Assembly: GCA_964638865.1 (NCBI GenBank)
Contig: CAZXBG010000185.1
Span: 1-6,244, forward strand
Reading direction: 5' to 3'
DNA: 6,244 bases
Source of the DNA: UBA7236 sp964638865
GTDB taxonomy: Bacteria; Bacteroidota; Bacteroidia; Chitinophagales; BACL12
The notes below the pieces were generated by a model that saw only the letters and a program-made list of their open reading frames with translations, did no database searches and was not told the DNA's origin. Positions within the stretch are counted from its first letter, which is position 1; each line of letters opens with the position of its first letter. Of this stretch, positions 5,790 to 6,244 are shown piece by piece. The position numbers and the translations under genes are program-made.

Positions 5790-6146
5790 ATGCTGATAGC
5801 AATTCATCCAAAATTACCTATGCGCAATAAGACAACAACGAGTAACTATTATATCAACAAATTAAACTTTCGAGAATTTGGCAGCGCCGACTTTGAGGGT
5901 TACTTAATGTTGCAAAAAGACAATATCGAAATTCATTTTTTTGAATTCCAAGATCTTAACCCTCAGGAAAACTATGGACAAGTTTATATCAGAACTAATG
6001 ATATCGACAAATTTTACCAATCTTTATTAGACAAAAAAATCAACATACATCCCAACGGGCCTTTAGAACTTAAAGCCTGGGGACAAAAGGAATTCTCCCT
6101 ACTCGACCCCGACAATAATTTATTGACATTCGGTGAAACGTTGTAA
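5790..6146 (+). CDS. VOC-fold protein, glyoxalase/bleomycin-resistance-like
   Basis: This 118-residue protein belongs to the vicinal oxygen chelate superfamily, in its short bleomycin-resistance-like branch. It begins IHPKLPMRNK, the first beta strand and turn, followed by YYINKLNF (20-27), EFGSADFEGYLML (29-41), IEIHFFE (46-52), GQVYIRTNDIDKFYQSL (63-79), WGQKEFSLLDPDNN (97-110) and LLTFGE (111-116). These are the usual paired beta-alpha-beta-beta-beta modules; length is typical for the branch, which works as a dimer. Members sequester drugs or act on small substrates; IHFFE and the WGxxEF...DPDxN signature favour the binding-protein type, but resistance to a given drug cannot be claimed. 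H49 and E116 are at positions where VOC enzymes often hold metal. ATG 5790 is right because the conserved first strand starts at once. It lies 72 bases after a terminator. Confidence 0.9.
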   Translation: MLIAIHPKLPMRNKTTTSNYYINKLNFREFGSADFEGYLMLQKDNIEIHFFEFQDLNPQENYGQVYIRTNDIDKFYQSLLDKKINIHPNGPLELKAWGQKEFSLLDPDNNLLTFGETL

Positions 6147-6161
6147 GGAAAAATAACTAAG

Positions 6162-6183
6162 TTAAGGTAACATAGTTCCTTAA
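6162..6183. terminator. Possible hairpin terminator after the VOC gene
   Basis: TTAAGG (6162-6167) pairs with CCTTAA (6178-6183) and AAC (6169-6171) with GTT (6175-6177), with T6168 bulged and a 3-base loop. The T-run on the + strand (6194-6199) is ten bases away, so this is a weak terminator. On the minus strand it would be followed by CTTAGTTATTTTT, so it may serve a minus-strand RNA from the right edge. Confidence 0.4.
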
Positions 6184-6220
6184 AAGATTCTAATTTTTTC
6201 GCACAGGTTTTTTCATTTTT

Positions 6221-6244
6221 TCTGACCACCAGGTATCGAACCTG
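6221..6244 (-). tRNA. Possible 3' end of a tRNA gene, cut by the window edge
   Basis: Read on the minus strand, the last bases give CAGG-TTCGATA-CCTG, a T-arm with the GGTTCGA core and a 7-base loop. The following GTGGTCAGA would be base 65, the 3' acceptor strand (66-72) and discriminator A73; CCA is not encoded. The predicted 5' strand would be CTGACCA, an uncommon start with C. Loop base 60 is A instead of the usual pyrimidine. About 50 bases lie outside the window, so isotype cannot be told. It may also be a tRNA remnant or a chance CAGGT/ACCTG hairpin. Confidence 0.4.

Noticed and set aside
1..6244. CRISPR arrays, insertion sequences, toxin-antitoxin pairs
   Set aside because: No regularly spaced repeats, transposase motifs, terminal inverted repeats with target duplications, or toxin-antitoxin-like overlapping gene pairs were found.

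Overview
The window looks like a chromosomal segment from a member of the Bacteroidota. It is AT-rich, start codons lack Shine-Dalgarno sequences and follow A-rich leaders, one gene encodes a protein with a type IX secretion (T9SS) C-terminal sorting domain, and one likely -7 element (TACTTTCG) fits the phylum's TAnnTTTG pattern. All intact genes are on the + strand. No transposase, CRISPR array or phage gene is visible.

Layout. Bases 1-403 hold the C-terminal half of a family-2 glycosyltransferase whose N-terminal half is missing; the reading frame is blocked just upstream, so it is probably a broken gene. Bases 404-1061 carry no intact gene of normal size. They contain what looks like a decayed secreted Met-rich protein (about 738-907), a Cys-containing minus-strand micro-ORF (492-590), and a 12-bp direct repeat with a 21-bp period (960-992). 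A small CXXC heavy-metal-binding (HMA) protein follows at 1062-1292. Next come an aldehyde dehydrogenase of the GabD1/Sad type with an unusual charged N-terminal tail (1383-2870) and an alpha/beta hydrolase of the esterase/haloperoxidase/perhydrolase group (3087-3971). The hydrolase is closed by a strong 16-bp stem terminator (4019-4061). A secreted protein with an N-terminal beta-rich region, one fibronectin III-like domain and a T9SS tail occupies 4401-5606; the real start is ATG 4401. Between 5607 and 5789 lies a promoter-like motif, a 14-codon ORF and a terminator that overlaps it, which could be a small RNA or an attenuated leader. A small VOC-fold (glyoxalase/bleomycin-resistance-like) protein is at 5790-6146. 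The right edge cuts through what may be the 3' end of a minus-strand tRNA.

How the genes may work together. The HMA protein, the aldehyde dehydrogenase and the hydrolase all point the same way and could form a detoxification or stress cluster: metal binding, aldehyde oxidation, and ester or peracid chemistry. The decayed Met-rich peptide beside the HMA gene suggests the locus was once more copper-oriented. The gaps of 90 and 216 bases, and a hairpin between the last two genes, mean a single operon is not established. The T9SS protein and the VOC protein appear to be separate transcription units. I see no clearly new multi-gene system. The most unusual items are the overlapping ORF and terminator at 5650-5717, the decayed Met-rich gene, and the competing hairpins at the end of the aldehyde dehydrogenase gene.
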